From contig JAFWHA010000017.1 in the NCBI GenBank assembly GCA_017512175.1, positions 1 through 64,000 of the forward strand: a stretch of 64,000 bases of DNA, read 5' to 3'. A model generated the notes under the pieces. The model had not been told where the DNA came from. It did not search any database and saw only the letters and a list, made by a program, of their open reading frames with translations. The translations under genes were made by a program, and so were the position numbers. Positions 17,173 to 25,399 of this stretch are shown here, one piece after another (the stretch's first letter is position 1; each line of letters opens with the position of its first letter). The stretch comes from Candidatus Saccharimonadota bacterium (GTDB lineage: Bacteria > Patescibacteriota > Saccharimonadia > Saccharimonadales > Saccharimonadaceae).

Positions 17173-18259
17173 GTTACATAAAATTACGGTTGGTGAAATT
17201 TTTAATGGCTATAAAGATAAAGGGGAAGATGGCGTTGTGGGCTATGGTGGAAAATTAGATATCCGTCCAAAGTTTCAGCGAGAGTTTGTCTATAAAGAAA
17301 AACAAAGAAATGCCGTTATCGACACGATTCGTAAGGGCTTCCCATTAAATGTAATGTATTGGGTAAAGAAAAAAGAAAAAGATGGGGAGCTTGAATACGA
17401 AATCTTAGATGGGCAGCAACGCACAATTTCTTTCTGTCAATATCTTGCGGGTGATTTTTCGATGGACAATAAATATTTCCATAGTTTAACTACTGACGAA
17501 AGAGAACAGATTGAGAGCTATGAGCTCCAAATTTATATTTGCGAGGGGACACCAAGTGAATGTCTGGCATGGTTTGAGATAATTAATATCGCTGGGGTAG
17601 AATTAATGCCGCAAGAACTTAAAAACGCTATTTATTCTGGCCCTTGGCTAACCGATGCGAAACATTATTTTTCTAAAACTGCTTGCCCAGCCTATAGGAT
17701 AGCGGAAAAATACATGAAAGGTAGTGCAATTCGTCAAGACTACTTGGAATCTGTTCTAAAGTGGATTTCTGGTGGAAAGATTGAGGAATATATGTCTGCG
17801 CATCAGAATGATGATAATGCGTCTGAGCTTTGGCAATATTTTCAAACGGTAATTTCTTGGGTCCAAACACTTTTTCCAGTTGAAAGAAGTAAAATAATGA
17901 AGGGCGTTGAGTGGGGGGAGTTATACAACAAGTATCACGTTAATTCCTATAATGCCCAGAAGTTGGAAGAACAGATTTCTCGCTTAATCATGGATGACGA
18001 CATCTCTAATAAGAGTGGTATTTATGAGTATCTTTTATCTGGAGAAGAAAAACACTTAAATATTCGTGTTTTTTCTGATAATATGAAAAATGAAGCATAT
18101 GAACGTCAACAGGGTATTTGCCCAATTTGCAAGAAGCACTATGAGCTTTATGAAATGGAAGCTGATCATATAACGCCGTGGAGTCGGGGAGGAAAGACGA
18201 ATGCAGAGAATTGTCAAATGCTTTGTAAAGAAGATAACAGGAGAAAAGGTAATAAGTAA
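17162..18259 (+). CDS. DUF262 / HNH endonuclease
   Basis: A 365-aa protein. The N-terminal DUF262 (GmrS-like, ParB-related) domain shows RPKFQREFVY near 38, followed by ILDGQQRTISFCQYL near 90, the conserved DGQQR box. The C-terminal end is an HNH nuclease with a CPIC...C zinc knuckle and EADHITPWSRGGKTNAENCQ. Such proteins act as NTP-dependent or modification-sensitive restriction enzymes. It begins after a GGAGG site inside the end of the methylase gene, so the two form a coupled restriction-modification type unit. Confidence 0.9.
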   Translation: MKIELHKITVGEIFNGYKDKGEDGVVGYGGKLDIRPKFQREFVYKEKQRNAVIDTIRKGFPLNVMYWVKKKEKDGELEYEILDGQQRTISFCQYLAGDFSMDNKYFHSLTTDEREQIESYELQIYICEGTPSECLAWFEIINIAGVELMPQELKNAIYSGPWLTDAKHYFSKTACPAYRIAEKYMKGSAIRQDYLESVLKWISGGKIEEYMSAHQNDDNASELWQYFQTVISWVQTLFPVERSKIMKGVEWGELYNKYHVNSYNAQKLEEQISRLIMDDDISNKSGIYEYLLSGEEKHLNIRVFSDNMKNEAYERQQGICPICKKHYELYEMEADHITPWSRGGKTNAENCQMLCKEDNRRKGNK

Positions 18260-18277
18260 CTTGCTTGTTAGCAAGAG

Positions 18278-18484
18278 ATGGGATACATAATGGAATATAC
18301 AACAGACTTCCAAAAAAAGCTACTAAAAGTCCTAGAGGATACTAATCCTAAGGCGTATAAAGCTTTTGTTAGTTTGCCAATGGAAATCGTGCTAGATCAA
18401 CTCCAAATGTGGGAAGAACAGTACGATACCGTAGAAGATGCTAAGGAAGCCATAGTTGCTTTTGCAAAGATTCTCACAGAATAA
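18278..18484 (+). CDS. small hypothetical protein
   Basis: A 68-aa acidic, helical protein (LPMEIVLDQLQMWEEQYDT) with no recognised family. A second in-frame ATG at 18290 (MEYTTDFQKK) is an equally possible start. It lies 18 bp after the nuclease gene and is probably co-transcribed; it may be an accessory or unrelated cargo gene. Confidence 0.55.
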   Translation: MGYIMEYTTDFQKKLLKVLEDTNPKAYKAFVSLPMEIVLDQLQMWEEQYDTVEDAKEAIVAFAKILTE

Positions 18485-18571
18485 TACTTTCAAAAGTAGA
18501 TTACTCTAGTAGGAGATGAAACACGATTAAAACAGGAAGAAAAATGTTAAAAAGGATTTGAAGGAAAGTTT

Positions 18572-18808
18572 ATGAATAGGAAAAATGATAAGCAGGCATG
18601 GGTTAGTGTCCCAGACTGGTTTGAGCAGATTAATGATATCGAGATTGAAAGTGCAATTTTTGCTTTACTTTTTAGCTGGAATTTTGATGGCCCAGAGAAA
18701 ATAGACAATCTTCGTGAATATCTAGAGCAAAGTTTTCCAGATATGACTAAGGATAAAATTGAGAAAGTTGCTAATCTCCTGATTGAACATAAGCTTGTGG
18801 TTGCATAG
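18572..18808 (+). CDS. small hypothetical protein
   Basis: A 78-aa acidic helical protein (VPDWFEQINDIEIESAIFAL, then LREYLEQSFPDMTKDKIEKV). An AAGGAAAG site precedes the ATG. It follows the previous small gene by about 90 bp and is followed by a hairpin terminator. No family recognised. Confidence 0.6.
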   Translation: MNRKNDKQAWVSVPDWFEQINDIEIESAIFALLFSWNFDGPEKIDNLREYLEQSFPDMTKDKIEKVANLLIEHKLVVA

Positions 18809-18820
18809 GATCTAGCTTGA

Positions 18821-18854
18821 AATCAAAAGCTACCTTTCGGGGTGGTTTTTGATT
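18821..18854 (+). terminator. Rho-independent terminator of the methylase-nuclease operon
   Basis: AATCAAAAGCTACC pairs with GGTGGTTTTTGATT across a short TTTCGG loop and ends in a T-rich stretch, 13 bp after the last small gene. Confidence 0.8.
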
Positions 18855-19039
18855 CCAGAACCATGACGTGGCTAAAATATGAGAAACTAACCAAATAAAA
18901 GTGGCAATTTCTCTGCGAGTTCTGATTTTGTCTTTGTGGAATCTATTGCATTACAATTGTCAAGCCAAATAATAAAGAGGGTGTCTTGTCCCTTCTAAAC
19001 CGTGCGATTTAAGGCGATATGAAGCGATTCTAGGGCTTT

Positions 19040-19624
19040 TTAGGCGTGGGACACTATTCTATCAAACATTTCTATCAGAGGCTTAATATTGTTTTGTTCT
19101 CTGCCGATTTGAGAAGCCTTGTCTAATTCGTCTCCGACAACGTCTTTCCAGTTGATGATATATCCTGCGTCTTTGGCTACTCTGCTCCAGAAAACCCTTT
19201 GAGTTCTGCCATTGCCCTCTCTAAATGGGTGAATAAAGTTTAGTTGTTCATAAAAGTAGGCAAGTTTATTGACGAATTCTTTTTGATCAAGACCTTTCAG
19301 ATAGTTTTCTTTTCGTAGTTCTTCAAAAACATATGTTGTGCCAGTGTCGAATTCGGTAAAAGACAAGAAGTACTCTTCACTTCCTTTTCTAATGTCTACA
19401 GTCCGTAGCTGTCCTGCCCAGTCATAGATTTTGCCAAATAGGGCCTTGTGAATTGTTTTAAGTTCGGAAAGATTATTGGTACGAGGAATGTTGGCCAGAG
19501 CGATTTGAGAGACACTAATGATGTCAGCCTCTGCTCGCTGTAGTTCTTTCCACGTCTTTGCACCAAGGAGATTACGAAGTATTCCTGTTTCTTGATCTAT
19601 GTAGGGATCAACAAAATCGGACAT
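19040..19624 (-). CDS. Fic-domain protein (toxin, probable AMP transferase)
   Basis: A 194-aa Fic/DOC protein. The catalytic motif HPFREGNGR is at residues 132-140 and matches the canonical HxFx(D/E)GNGRxxR, so transferase activity is expected. The flap region lies near RKGSEEYFL. These enzymes transfer AMP (or other phosphate groups) to target proteins and arrest growth. I take the ATG at 19624 because the upstream stretch in the same frame overlaps the antitoxin gene, which ends one base before this ATG. It is the last cargo gene before attR. Confidence 0.93.
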   Translation of the reverse strand: MSDFVDPYIDQETGILRNLLGAKTWKELQRAEADIISVSQIALANIPRTNNLSELKTIHKALFGKIYDWAGQLRTVDIRKGSEEYFLSFTEFDTGTTYVFEELRKENYLKGLDQKEFVNKLAYFYEQLNFIHPFREGNGRTQRVFWSRVAKDAGYIINWKDVVGDELDKASQIGREQNNIKPLIEMFDRIVSHA

Positions 19625-19625
19625 G

Positions 19626-19793
19626 CTAGACTCCGTATCTGGAATAGACTTGCTTGGCAGCTTCTTTGGCAGAGACTTTGCCAGCAACGTAGTCATCCAT
19701 AATTTCACGTGTATGAGAGGATACTTCGAGGCCTTCGAGTCTTTCGTTGGCGATGGCCTCGTCTACTTGTTTTTGTCTTTCTTCGGCTGTCAT
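19626..19793 (-). CDS. VbhA-type antitoxin
   Basis: A 55-aa protein: MTAEERQKQVDEAIANERLE, then GLEVSSHTREIMDDYVAGKV and a terminal KEAAKQVYSRYGV. The ANERLEGL...YVAGK pattern matches the VbhA-like antitoxins that block the ATP site of Fic proteins with an inhibitory helix. The stop TAG is one base from the Fic ATG, the usual antitoxin-first order. The family's inhibitory (S/T)xxxE motif reads NxxxEG here. This gene is short enough to be missed by length-filtered gene finders. Confidence 0.85.
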   Translation of the reverse strand: MTAEERQKQVDEAIANERLEGLEVSSHTREIMDDYVAGKVSAKEAAKQVYSRYGV

Positions 19794-19811
19794 ATTGATT
19801 ACATTATAGCA

Positions 19812-19835
19812 GTTTTACATCAATTTTTACATCAA
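19812..19835. repeat. putative integrase arm-type site, right
   Basis: Exact copy of the 24-bp repeat at 12649-12672 (two TTTTACATCAA units), 75 bp inside attR. The pair frames the element. Confidence 0.65.
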
Positions 19836-19909
19836 TTCTTGTGTGTACTTTAATGCACTATGTTGTTTGTAATATCTGTTATTAATGAATGCTTACCTGA
19901 GGCAAGCAT

Positions 19910-20151
19910 GCTTGGAAAGCGTGTGTGCGGGAAACCGTACCGGAGGTTCGAATCCTCTCGCTTCCGCCAGGTCCAGTAGAGCGACAGAAACACGAAGTGT
20001 TTCTAGCAGACTGAAGGAAATAAAAATCGAGAGCTTGCTCTCGTATTTTTATTGACTGAAGGATGCGTAGAGACGGAGTCTCTGTCGCTCGTGTTTGATT
20101 TGGCGGCTCTAAGCACCGAGGATATTGCAATTATCCTCTCGCTTCCGCCAA
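19910..20151 (+). repeat. attR: partial tRNA-Ser(GGA) plus trailer copy
   Basis: Copy of 12343-12584 beginning inside the anticodon arm (GCTTGGAAAGCG), so the tRNA 5' half is absent and this copy cannot make a tRNA. The following trailer keeps all four hairpins and the second 3'-end mimic. It is the displaced original chromosomal end of the integration site or the element's right end. Confidence 0.9.
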
Positions 20152-20404
20152 GTTTAATAAACTTAAAGAGCGGTAAAAAGAATCTATTGAAAAGCAAGGT
20201 ATAGCGACTTACGAAAAGCGTAGCACGCACGGCGTGATTAATACGGAATTGATGGATAGAGGTGAAGATGAAGTAGTCGGTGATGAAGTGGAGGATGCGT
20301 ATAGGAAGCTACATGAAAATAGCTAGATTTTTGAAGAATAGAGCGTGTACATTATTTTCTAGCCAAGTACTATTAGAACGTGTACTGTATGCTAGAATAG
20401 CAGT
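20152..20404 (+). other. spacer with a C-terminal gene remnant
   Basis: From about 20170 to 20325 one plus-strand frame reads KESIEKQGIATYEKRSTHGV, then INTELMDRGEDEVVGDEVED and ends AYRKLHENS at a TAG. It has no start or upstream body and looks like the 3' end of a gene cut off at the element boundary. I cannot name the family. A TGNTANNNT-type promoter may lie before the gene at 20405. Confidence 0.4.
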
Positions 20405-21277
20405 ATGAATAAGCTTAAAAAACTTTTTGGAAAAATCAATTTTACGTGGGAAAAAGTTATAATCCTAAGCGTGATTATGGGTGCTTGGACTGCGCTTATG
20501 GCGATGATTGCGCCGGAAGGCAGCTCGTTCAAAGATATTACAATATATCCAGAATGGTGGGTACTTCCTGCGATTATTATTATCGTAAATTCGAAAAAGC
20601 CGCTAGAGGCAGCCTTAAAAACTTTTGTATTTTTTCTAATATCACAACCTTTGGTCTATCTGATTCAAGTACCGTTTAATTCTATGGGGTGGGGGTTGTT
20701 CCAATATTATCCGTGTTGGCTTGTTGCTACGATACTGACTTTTCCGGGTGCGTATCTTGGGTGGTTTATTAAGAAAGATAAATGGTATTCGGCTTGTATC
20801 TTATCGGTGATGACTGGATTTTTGGCAGTTTCTGGAGTAATGTACCTAAAAGCGTTCTTCGAGAATCCCCCTGCCCATCTTCTGACGATTATTTACTGTT
20901 TTGCAAGCATAATTGTCTACATGTTTTTTATTCTTAAGAGCATAAAAACTCGCGTGATATTAGGAGTAATTACTGTTGGTGCGATGATTGTGGGCATTTT
21001 TGTTTCTGCAGGTGGTGAGCCATTTGAAGTGATTAGTAATACGGTGTTTACAGAAAATGACATTGTCTTTGTTGATGAGCCGAAAATAACGAACTGGAGT
21101 GGAAATGGCAGTGGCAAGGCTGAGATTTATAAAGCAAATGATTCCTGGGTGCTTAAAATCAGCGGCGTGAATGGAAATCAATATCATTTTACGATTGTAG
21201 ATGGCGAAAAAGAATATCAGTTCGAATATCAATTCGACAAAGACCAGAATACAGTAGTAGTAAAACTGGTGCAATAA
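20405..21277 (+). CDS. hypothetical polytopic membrane protein
   Basis: A 290-aa protein with about six membrane helices in residues 15-205 (starting VIILSVIMGAWTALMAMIA) and a C-terminal soluble domain of about 75 residues, probably outside, rich in beta strands (GNQYHFTIVDGEKEYQFEYQ). No catalytic motif seen. It is the first intact chromosomal gene after the integrative element. I do not recognise the family. Confidence 0.75.
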   Translation: MNKLKKLFGKINFTWEKVIILSVIMGAWTALMAMIAPEGSSFKDITIYPEWWVLPAIIIIVNSKKPLEAALKTFVFFLISQPLVYLIQVPFNSMGWGLFQYYPCWLVATILTFPGAYLGWFIKKDKWYSACILSVMTGFLAVSGVMYLKAFFENPPAHLLTIIYCFASIIVYMFFILKSIKTRVILGVITVGAMIVGIFVSAGGEPFEVISNTVFTENDIVFVDEPKITNWSGNGSGKAEIYKANDSWVLKISGVNGNQYHFTIVDGEKEYQFEYQFDKDQNTVVVKLVQ

Positions 21278-21311
21278 TCATTTTAGAAAATTCTAATGGT
21301 CTTCTAACTAA

Positions 21312-21385
21312 TAGTTGTCGTGTCTAGAATAAAAAATGCGGTTGTATTCTGATAATCTTTTAGCTGGTAGTTGTTGTGTCTAGAA
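21312..21385. repeat. imperfect 56-bp tandem duplication
   Basis: TAGTTGTCGTGTCTAGAA at 21312 and TAGTTGTTGTGTCTAGAA at 21368 are 56 bp apart with partial similarity between, in the spacer upstream of the surface-protein gene. A related TAGTTGTCTAGA string occurs in the inverted-repeat element at 28.8 kb. Confidence 0.5.
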
Positions 21386-21466
21386 AAAAGCGTGATTGTT
21401 TGTTGAAAAACTTGTCAATAATAATCATAAGCTTTATAATCAATACTAGAATTAGGAGGTTAATAT

Positions 21467-23485
21467 ATGAAAATAAACAGAAAAATATTTCGTAGTGTTT
21501 TTGGTGCCTTAGCGATAACGCTGTGTCCATTTGTAAATGTCAATGTGTCTGCGATCTCATTTCCGAGTGAGGCAGTAAGTAATGCCACTGTAGACACCAA
21601 TACTGAAAATATTTTAAACGAAAATATTTTGTCTACTAAAAATTTACTTAGCGTGAATAATATCAATACTACTAGCGAAGAAGATGAAGAGATATGCTCT
21701 GGCATTGATCTAAATGGAACAGCTTGTTATGATACGCTTTCTGATGCATTGTCTGCTATCGCTACATGGGATAGAACAGCACAAAACACAATTACACTTA
21801 TGAGCGACGTTGTGGATGAGACAACAAGTATGTACCAATTCGTGCAAAATGTAACGATAGACCTTAATGGGCATACGCTGACAACAGCTAGATCTTTTTA
21901 TGTATACGCAACGAATGTTAGTTTTACTGGCAATGGCGTCGTAAATTTTAGTAACACTATGCCAATAAACTTGCTCGGAAGCAAAAATGCGACATCGACA
22001 AATTACACAAATCTCACCGTGGATAGTGGGGTAACCATGCGCTCAACCGCGCCTTCTTATAGTTATTTAATTAGTCTAGCAAGTAATAATTATCTCGACT
22101 ATAAGTACGGAATCACCGTCAATTACAATGGTAAGCTTGAATCCGCAGAAGGTACAAAATGCCTTGCGTTCTTTGTGAATGGTAACTACAAAGATACTTC
22201 GCTTGTAATCAATATCGGAAGTACTGCAGTACTAAATGTTTTTTATGGCTTAGTGGCTTCTGGGTGGGCAACCGTTAACTTCTCTGGCGTAATTAACACT
22301 ACTGGAGCTGGTATCGAAATGAGAGCTGGCGAGTTGAATATTAACGGAGGCGGAATTACCGTGGCGGAAGACGTACAATATGAAGTCCATCCGAATGGTA
22401 GTGGAACAACGACCACGGGAGCAGCTGTTGCAATAGCACAACACACAACTCAATTGCCTATCGCTGTGACAATTTCTGGTGGCGAATTTAGAGCACAGGT
22501 GCCATTTAGCGAAGCTAATCCACAGGCAAATCCAGATGAAGCAATCGCAAAAACCTCTGCAACAATATCTGGAGGGACATTTGAAAGCTATGGAAATACA
22601 CCAGTTATAAGCGAAGATTACTCGGGCTTTATTACTGGCGGAAGATTCAACGGAGAAATCAATTCAGAGATGGTAGCTAATGACTATACTCTGTACAATA
22701 TTGGTGGCTACTATGAAGTTTTGCCAACGATTAAGACCGATACCAAAGATGAAGTGACTGATGACGAAACTAGCGATGCCAATATCGCAGCTTTGTCTGA
22801 AATGACTGATGAAGTAATGGCTCTAGTAATCAGTGAATTTGGTGCACTAGAAAACAATGAATATGAATTAAGCGACGGACTTAAAGTCCAAATTGAAGAT
22901 GCAGCGACTTTTGAGCAGGCAGTGAGAGAAGGAAAAACAATCACGACTGCCTTAACAGCTTCTGAAGAAGATGTTACGGATTCATTGTCTGACGAAGAAA
23001 AGGAATTGTTGCATGGGACAATGACAGAAGATGCAACAAAAGTCGGAATTTTTGACTACAGCATCACTATGACAACAAGTGACGGGACAGTCGTAGCGCG
23101 TATTGTAGAGATGCCTACGGAGCTTAGCTTATCTTTTGGACTCGCTGACATTGCTCCAGCCGAAGAAAATGTTGACAGGAATTATCATGTAGTACGAAGT
23201 CATAAGGGCTCTGCGGATGAATTAAATGTAGCTTTGAGTGAAGATGGAGAAAGACTTCAATTCGGCTCTGATAAGTTTTCAAATTTCCTGGTATTCTACG
23301 TGGAAACGGAAGCGGAAGATGAAAACATACTGGCTCCAAATGTACCAGATACTGGTGTCTTTACTGGAATAACGAATTTTGTACGCGACAATTTCTTTAC
23401 AGCTACACTACTGTTTGCGGTTTTGGCATACCTTTCGTGGCACTATTACCAGATTCATAAGGTGCGCAAAACGCGCAATTCTTAG
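21467..23485 (+). CDS. large surface protein with VPDTG anchoring signal
   Basis: A 672-aa secreted protein. Residues 1-29 are a signal peptide (basic start, then VFGALAITLCPFVNVNVSA). The middle (about 85-420) has repetitive G/N/T-rich strands with ISGGTFE and LNGHTLTT units typical of right-handed beta-helix repeats. An acidic alpha/beta segment follows. The C-terminus has VPDTG near residue 629, a hydrophobic helix (FTATLLFAVLAYLSWHYYQ) and a basic tail, matching LPxTG-like sortase signals. No sortase is in the window. An AGGAGG site precedes the ATG. Probably an adhesin or host-contact protein for an episymbiont; that role is inference. Confidence 0.8.
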   Translation: MKINRKIFRSVFGALAITLCPFVNVNVSAISFPSEAVSNATVDTNTENILNENILSTKNLLSVNNINTTSEEDEEICSGIDLNGTACYDTLSDALSAIATWDRTAQNTITLMSDVVDETTSMYQFVQNVTIDLNGHTLTTARSFYVYATNVSFTGNGVVNFSNTMPINLLGSKNATSTNYTNLTVDSGVTMRSTAPSYSYLISLASNNYLDYKYGITVNYNGKLESAEGTKCLAFFVNGNYKDTSLVINIGSTAVLNVFYGLVASGWATVNFSGVINTTGAGIEMRAGELNINGGGITVAEDVQYEVHPNGSGTTTTGAAVAIAQHTTQLPIAVTISGGEFRAQVPFSEANPQANPDEAIAKTSATISGGTFESYGNTPVISEDYSGFITGGRFNGEINSEMVANDYTLYNIGGYYEVLPTIKTDTKDEVTDDETSDANIAALSEMTDEVMALVISEFGALENNEYELSDGLKVQIEDAATFEQAVREGKTITTALTASEEDVTDSLSDEEKELLHGTMTEDATKVGIFDYSITMTTSDGTVVARIVEMPTELSLSFGLADIAPAEENVDRNYHVVRSHKGSADELNVALSEDGERLQFGSDKFSNFLVFYVETEAEDENILAPNVPDTGVFTGITNFVRDNFFTATLLFAVLAYLSWHYYQIHKVRKTRNS

Positions 23486-23491
23486 AACTGT

Positions 23492-23543
23492 GTTCAAATA
23501 AAATAACAGGCTCGTTTATCTGAGCCTGTTATTTTATTTGAAC
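23492..23543. terminator. bidirectional terminator
   Basis: A 22-bp perfect inverted repeat (GTTCAAATAAAATAACAGGC... arms, 8-nt loop GTTTATCT) with A/T runs on both sides. It lies between the convergent surface-protein gene and the membrane-protein gene at 23549 and can end transcription from both. Confidence 0.95.
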
Positions 23544-23548
23544 TAACT

Positions 23549-24529
23549 TTAATCGCTAGCTTCGAGTTTTTCGTGAAGCTCTTTGAACTTCTGAGACTTA
23601 CTGTCTAGCTCATCAAAGGATTCTTCGGTTGGCTTGTCTTGCTTACCTGATTCGATAAAGTTTCTAAGAACGCCAACTAGAACAAATGGGCGAATGAAAG
23701 CGGAATGAATAATACCCCACATTACGACACCGAAGATTCCGGCGCAAATAAGCGTAAGAGTAGAGACATTAGATACCCATTCTGGAACATTAGCGTCAAT
23801 ATTATTACCTTTTTCTATGATTTCTGCACTGAGGCTGGAGAACAAATCTGGAAAAGCTTGCATGACTAGCCAAGCAAGACCGAAGAAAATACCACCGACA
23901 ACTACAAATGAGAGCAGTCCGATGCCGAAGATACGACCGAGATTTTTAGCGAGGGTTTTGCCATGCTTGAAGAAGATAGCGGCACCTTCTAGTGTAGCTC
24001 GGCTAGCCTTTTCATCGCTACGATAGAATACCCAACCAAGACAGCAGTCGCAGAGATAATCAACAATGGTATTGATGACACTGGAAATTGTACCACCTAC
24101 TGCATTGCCACTATCACCGCCAATGGCCTTGCCTACAGCAGTGATGGCATTACCGATTTGTCTGAAAATGCCTTTGATAATTCCAGTTGCAGCAAAGTAT
24201 GCAGCGACAGTAGTAAAGCGTTCTTTGACTACTTTCTTACCCGCACCGATGACATCATCTGGCAATTTACCTTTAGAGACGGCTTCGGTCATCATGGCAA
24301 TTTGACCAGCCTTGCAGGTGTAGCTAACGTAGCGTAAGAGAAAAGAGATAAAAATACCGCCAACGATAGCGCCGATACCGAGTCCGAGCAAACCCATATT
24401 AGTGGTTTTGTCCAAGATGATAAACCCTAGTGTTGAGAAAATTACGAAAATTATAATCGCTAAGACATCCCAGCCTAGTTTGCGGATAGAAAATCCAAGC
24501 GTCTTTTTGTATATTTCTTTATTGTTCAT
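23549..24529 (-). CDS. hypothetical multi-pass membrane protein
   Basis: A 326-aa protein with five to six membrane helices and glycine-rich turns (GLLGLGIGAIVGGIFISFLL, FVVVGGIFFGLAWLVMQAF). The loop around KGKLPDDVIGAGKKVVKERF is conserved-looking and basic; the C-terminus is a charged coiled helix (ESFDELDSKSQKFKELHEK). Ribosome site AAGGGAAGGA region precedes the ATG. Family not recognised; it resembles large uncharacterised membrane proteins common in Patescibacteria. Confidence 0.75.
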   Translation of the reverse strand: MNNKEIYKKTLGFSIRKLGWDVLAIIIFVIFSTLGFIILDKTTNMGLLGLGIGAIVGGIFISFLLRYVSYTCKAGQIAMMTEAVSKGKLPDDVIGAGKKVVKERFTTVAAYFAATGIIKGIFRQIGNAITAVGKAIGGDSGNAVGGTISSVINTIVDYLCDCCLGWVFYRSDEKASRATLEGAAIFFKHGKTLAKNLGRIFGIGLLSFVVVGGIFFGLAWLVMQAFPDLFSSLSAEIIEKGNNIDANVPEWVSNVSTLTLICAGIFGVVMWGIIHSAFIRPFVLVGVLRNFIESGKQDKPTEESFDELDSKSQKFKELHEKLEASD

Positions 24530-24678
24530 TAAAGATAGTCCTTCCCTTTCTAGATTAAACTACTACCTGTATTATAACATGTACTCGACAATATTTCATT
24601 TTAATTAGACTGGCGCGACAATTGATTTATAGATCGTACTTAATTATAATTAGGTAAAATATTTGCAAGGGAGTAGTA

Positions 24679-25383
24679 ATGATTGAGATTCGTAATGTGG
24701 TCAAGAAATACGGCGATAAAATCGCGCTAAAGAATATCTCTTTTGAGGTTTCGGATGGGGAGATTTTTGCGTTTATTGGACATAACGGAGCTGGAAAAAC
24801 GACTCTGATTAAGGCGATTACTGGAATTCATGATTTTGATGAGGGCGAGATTTTGATTAATGGTAAGTCTATTAAAACTGATGCAATAGCCTGCAAATCT
24901 CAAATAGCCTATGTGCCAGATAATCCTGAGCTATATGAAAATATGCGGGCGATAGATTTTATTAATTTTATCTGTGATATGTATGACGTCTCGCAAGAAG
25001 TACGCGAGAAAAACATTAAAAAATACGCGAAAATTTTTGAAATCGAAGATAAACTTGCCGATACGATTGACTCGTTTTCTCATGGCATGAAACAAAAAGT
25101 AGCACTGATGGCGGCACTTGCACATGAGCCAAAAGTGCTAATTATGGACGAGCCGTTTGTAGGGCTTGACCCGAAAGCGGTGTTCGATATGAAAGAAATC
25201 ATGCGAGCGATGGCTAAAGATGGAAAGACAATTTTCTTCTCTACTCACATCTTAGATGTAGCAGAAAAACTGTGTACACGAGTTGCCATTATCAAAAAGG
25301 GGGAAATCTTAAAAGTCGGTAGTATGAAAGCCGTGAAGGGTGATAAATCGCTAGAAAAAATCTTCTTGGAGTTAGAGAAATAG
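24679..25383 (+). CDS. ABC transporter ATP-binding protein
   Basis: A 234-aa ABC-2 type ATPase: Walker A GHNGAGKTT near residue 35, signature FSHGMKQKVALMAAL, Walker B VLIMDEPFVGLD, and switch His in STHILDVAEKL. The signature Ser-His-Gly is typical of CcmA/NatA/BcrA-type exporters. It is followed 16 bp later by its permease gene. An AAGGGAG site precedes the ATG; a TAAAAT box lies 25 bp upstream. Substrate unknown. Confidence 0.95.
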   Translation: MIEIRNVVKKYGDKIALKNISFEVSDGEIFAFIGHNGAGKTTLIKAITGIHDFDEGEILINGKSIKTDAIACKSQIAYVPDNPELYENMRAIDFINFICDMYDVSQEVREKNIKKYAKIFEIEDKLADTIDSFSHGMKQKVALMAALAHEPKVLIMDEPFVGLDPKAVFDMKEIMRAMAKDGKTIFFSTHILDVAEKLCTRVAIIKKGEILKVGSMKAVKGDKSLEKIFLELEK

Positions 25384-25399
25384 GCAGCAATAGGAAGTT

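Larger units (their letters stand above)
12343..19909. mobile_element. 7.57-kb tRNA-Ser integrative element
   Basis: Bounded by attL (12343-12584) and attR (19910-20151). The integrase and excisionase lie next to attL and point toward it. A 24-bp repeat (12649-12672 and 19812-19835), made of two TTTTACATCAA units, sits just inside both ends and fits integrase arm-binding sites. Cargo: SpoVG-like protein, three unknown proteins on the minus strand, an EcoRI-family methylase with DUF262/HNH nuclease, two small unknown proteins, and a Fic-VbhA toxin-antitoxin pair. I see no relaxase, replication initiator or conjugation gene, so it is probably mobilised by helper functions or is a defence island with its own integrase. 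Confidence 0.88.

Noticed and set aside
19882-20230. Two minus-strand ORFs over attR
   Set aside because: They are antisense to the partial tRNA and trailer copy and repeat the same spurious peptide as at attL.
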